Below, piece after piece: positions 61,690 to 64,000 of a stretch of DNA of 64,000 bases (the stretch's first letter is position 1; the number at the start of each line of letters is the position of its first letter). A program made the position numbers and the translations under genes. The DNA comes from an uncultured Bacteroidia bacterium (GTDB lineage: Bacteria; Bacteroidota; Bacteroidia; Bacteroidales; UBA932), in NCBI GenBank assembly GCA_902789245.1, contig CADAND010000009.1, forward strand, positions 1 through 64,000. Direction: 5' to 3'. Under the pieces are notes generated by a model that worked only from the letters and a program-made list of their open reading frames with translations, did not search any database and had not been told where the DNA came from.

Positions 61690-61721
61690 TGCCACTAGTC
61701 AATAACACCAATAAAACCGAT

Positions 61722-64000
61722 ATGAAGAAATCCATTATGATTGCCGCGCTGCTGCTGACGGGCGTCTCCGCCCTGGCTCAGCCGCAGCTGCGCAAGGACA
61801 ACATCGATGAAGTCCTTGCCGCCATGACCCTTGAAGAGAAAGCCACCCTGCTGGTGGGCGGCGCCCGCGCCCAGATCGTCAACGGCGTCACCTCCGGCGT
61901 CGCCGCCCAGGTGCCCGGCGCGGCCGGCAACACCCGGCCCATCGAGCGCCTCGGCATCCCCGGGACGGTGCTGGCCGACGGCCCTGCCGGCCTGCGCATC
62001 CAGCCGACCCGCCAGGGGACGAGCCAGACCTTCTACTGCACCGGCTTCCCCGTGGGTACGCTGCTCGCCAGCTCCTGGGACACCGCCCTCGTGGAGCAGG
62101 TGACCACCGCGATGGGTGAGGAAGTGCACGAGTATGGCGTGGACGTGCTCCTCGCCCCGGGCATGAACATCCACCGCAACCCGCTCTGCGGCCGCAACTT
62201 CGAGTACTTCTCCGAGGATCCTCTCCTGTCCGGCAAGATGGCCGCCGCCTATGTGCGCGGCATCCAGAAGAACGGCGTGGGCACCTCCATCAAGCACTAC
62301 GCGGTCAACAACCAGGAGACCAACCGCAACGAGGATGACGCCCGCGTGAGCGAGCGCGCCCTGCGCGAGATCTATCTGAAGAATTTCGAGATCGCCGTGA
62401 AGGAGTCCGATCCCTGGACCGTGATGTCCTCCTACAACCAGCTGAACGGCGAGTACACCCAGCAGAAGAAAGACCTGCTCACCACGATCCTGCGCGATGA
62501 GTGGGGCTACAAGGGCATCGTCATGACCGACTGGGGCAACAAGGCCGGGACCGTCAAGTCCGCCTGGGCCGGCAACGACCTCATGGAGCCGGGCAACCAG
62601 AACGAGATCGACCGCATCATCGCGGGCGTGAAGGACGGCAGCCTGGACATCAAGGATGTGGACCGCAACGTGCGCCGCATGCTCGAGTACATCGTCCGCA
62701 CCCCTTCCTTCGCCAAGTATAAGTATTCCAACAAACCGGACCTCAAGGCCCACGCCCAGGTGGCCCGCCAGGCCGCCGGCGAGTCGATGGTGCTCCTCCG
62801 CAACGAGGGTGTGCTGCCGCTCAAGGACGTGAAGAAGGTGGCCCTCTACGGCTCGACCTCCATCGAATTCGTGGCTGGCGGCACCGGCTCCGGCGACGTC
62901 AACAAGGCCTATGTCGTGAATATGAAGGACGCCCTCGAGGGTGCCGGCTTCGAGCTGGACGCCCCCCTGATGGACTTCTACCAGAAGACCATCGACCTGG
63001 CCGCCGCGAACCGTGCGCTGACCGCCTCCGGCTTCAGCTGGTTCATGGGATCCCCGCGCATCGCGGAACCTGCCGTCCCCCAGGCTGCCATCGAGAACGA
63101 GGCGAAGTCCAACGACATCGCCATCGTGGTGCTCGGCCGTAACGCCGGCGAGGGTGCCGACCGCAAGATGATGGACGACTTCGAGCTCACCGCCATCGAG
63201 CGCGAGCTGCTCCAGCACGTCAGCACCGCCTTCCATACCCAGGGCAAGAAAGTCGTCGTGGTGCTGAACATCGGCGGCGTGATCGAGACCAACTCCTGGA
63301 AGAACCTCGTGGATGCCATCCTCCTTCCCTGGTCTCCGGGCCAGGAGGGTGCGAATGCCGTCGCCGACGTGCTCACCGGCAAGGTGAACCCTTCCGGCAA
63401 GCTCCCGATGACCTTCCCGGTCAACTTCATGGATCACCCGTCCTCCGCCAACTTCCCGTTCAACTACACGCGCAACAACAACCAGTACGGCGGTTTCGGC
63501 GGCTTCGGCGGCCAGCGTCAGCTCCAGAAGGACGTGGACTACACGAACTACGAAGAGGGTATCTACGTCGGCTACCGCTACTTCAACACCGCCAAGGTGG
63601 GTGTCTCCTATCCGTTCGGCTTCGGCCTGAGCTACACCAGCTTCGCCTACAGCAAGCCGGTCGTGAAGGCTACCGCGAACGGTTTCGAGGCCAGCATCAC
63701 CGTGACCAACACCGGCAAGGTGGCCGGTAAGGAAGTGGTCGAGCTCTATGTGTCCGCCCCTGAGGCCGGTCTCGCCAAGCCTGCCTGCGAACTCAAGGCC
63801 TTCGCCAAGACCCGCGAGCTGAAGCCAGGTGAGAGCCAGACCGTGAAGATGGTCGTGGACAACTACGGCATCGCCTCCTTCAATGACGCCAGCTCCGCCT
63901 GGGAAGCCCCGGCAGGCACCTACAAGGTCTGCTTCGGCGCCAGCGTCGAGGACATCCGTGCTACGGCCAGCTACAAGCTGAAGAAGGCGCAGAGCTGGAA
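61722..64000 (+). CDS. Glycoside hydrolase family 3 (beta-glucosidase/xylosidase type), 3' end outside the window
   Basis: At least 759 residues; the frame is open to the window edge. Signal peptide (ending ALAQ), an N-terminal (alpha/beta)8 domain with VLADGPAGLRI, APGMNIHRNPLCGRNFEYFSEDP, KHYAVNNQETNR and the nucleophile Asp270 in GIVMTDWG, an (alpha/beta)6 sandwich (GESMVLLRNEGVLPL.., IAIVVLGRNAGEGADRK) and a C-terminal fibronectin-III-like domain (SYPFGFGLSYTSF, ELYVSAP). It would release terminal sugars from beta-glucans or xylan fragments in the periplasm, in keeping with the nearby GH43. Confidence 0.9.
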   Translation, partial: MKKSIMIAALLLTGVSALAQPQLRKDNIDEVLAAMTLEEKATLLVGGARAQIVNGVTSGVAAQVPGAAGNTRPIERLGIPGTVLADGPAGLRIQPTRQGTSQTFYCTGFPVGTLLASSWDTALVEQVTTAMGEEVHEYGVDVLLAPGMNIHRNPLCGRNFEYFSEDPLLSGKMAAAYVRGIQKNGVGTSIKHYAVNNQETNRNEDDARVSERALREIYLKNFEIAVKESDPWTVMSSYNQLNGEYTQQKKDLLTTILRDEWGYKGIVMTDWGNKAGTVKSAWAGNDLMEPGNQNEIDRIIAGVKDGSLDIKDVDRNVRRMLEYIVRTPSFAKYKYSNKPDLKAHAQVARQAAGESMVLLRNEGVLPLKDVKKVALYGSTSIEFVAGGTGSGDVNKAYVVNMKDALEGAGFELDAPLMDFYQKTIDLAAANRALTASGFSWFMGSPRIAEPAVPQAAIENEAKSNDIAIVVLGRNAGEGADRKMMDDFELTAIERELLQHVSTAFHTQGKKVVVVLNIGGVIETNSWKNLVDAILLPWSPGQEGANAVADVLTGKVNPSGKLPMTFPVNFMDHPSSANFPFNYTRNNNQYGGFGGFGGQRQLQKDVDYTNYEEGIYVGYRYFNTAKVGVSYPFGFGLSYTSFAYSKPVVKATANGFEASITVTNTGKVAGKEVVELYVSAPEAGLAKPACELKAFAKTRELKPGESQTVKMVVDNYGIASFNDASSAWEAPAGTYKVCFGASVEDIRATASYKLKKAQSW

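Overview
The window looks like chromosomal DNA from a high-GC member of the Bacteroidales. Three things point there. Promoters repeatedly match the Bacteroidota pattern TTTG - 19 to 21 bp - TAnnTTTG with little Shine-Dalgarno signal. The gene set is typical of the order: TonB-linked barrels, LytTR regulators, a BlaI/M56 pair, a 6-bladed-propeller lipoprotein, DUF349, and a short ProB. Glycan enzymes are present: a sialate O-acetylesterase, GH43 and GH3. No rRNA, CRISPR array or complete tRNA was seen.

Layout. 1-310: AT-rich DNA joined to the 3' half of a tRNA-Asn(GTT), read as one end of an integrated element (most of it outside the window), then a terminator. 321-13511: sialate O-acetylesterase and glutamine cyclotransferase, a secreted histidine phosphatase, proBA, an Smr-domain protein, an esterase, a His-rich protein with a TonB receptor, and a GltS-type carrier with a barrel protein. 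13510-13638: a candidate stand-alone small RNA. 13729-27203: trmD; DUF349-yidC-yggS; surE-lpxB; a frameshifted gap; and a five-gene overlapping operon (C1B peptidase, pssA, lipoprotein, 3'-5' exonuclease, rRNA methyltransferase). 27204-36478, minus strand: the run ligA-yihY-relA/spoT-Ig lipoprotein-OM protein-ispG. 36608-45143: two related RAYT-type (HUH) transposase units separated by a barrel/kinase/LytTR-regulator operon, then a membrane LytTR protein. 45293-53000: small TolQ-like protein and propeller lipoprotein, BlaI, M56-TonB, a large barrel, and a PPi-type phosphofructokinase. 53081-64000: metallophosphatase/small beta-grasp-like protein/TrpB2, threonine aldolase, YbaK, GH43, lipoprotein, NUDIX, dihydrolipoamide dehydrogenase and a truncated GH3.

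The most unusual content is palindromic DNA. (a) Both RAYT genes are bounded by bipartite ends made of two 32-bp hairpins at an exact 51-bp period. The stem differs between the two units (GGGCAC against GGGAGC), while loops are conserved left-to-left and right-to-right. The larger unit also encloses an OM-protein gene, and both units abut the 3' end of a LytTR-domain gene. (b) Other palindromic elements lie in frame inside rlmI-like and ispG, in the C-terminal tail of ligA, and at the end of yggS. They resemble in principle the Rickettsia palindromic elements. (c) An array of 9-bp TTCGACGAA sites at 20-21 bp spacing sits just upstream of the promoter of the barrel/kinase/LytTR operon and is a strong candidate for its operator.
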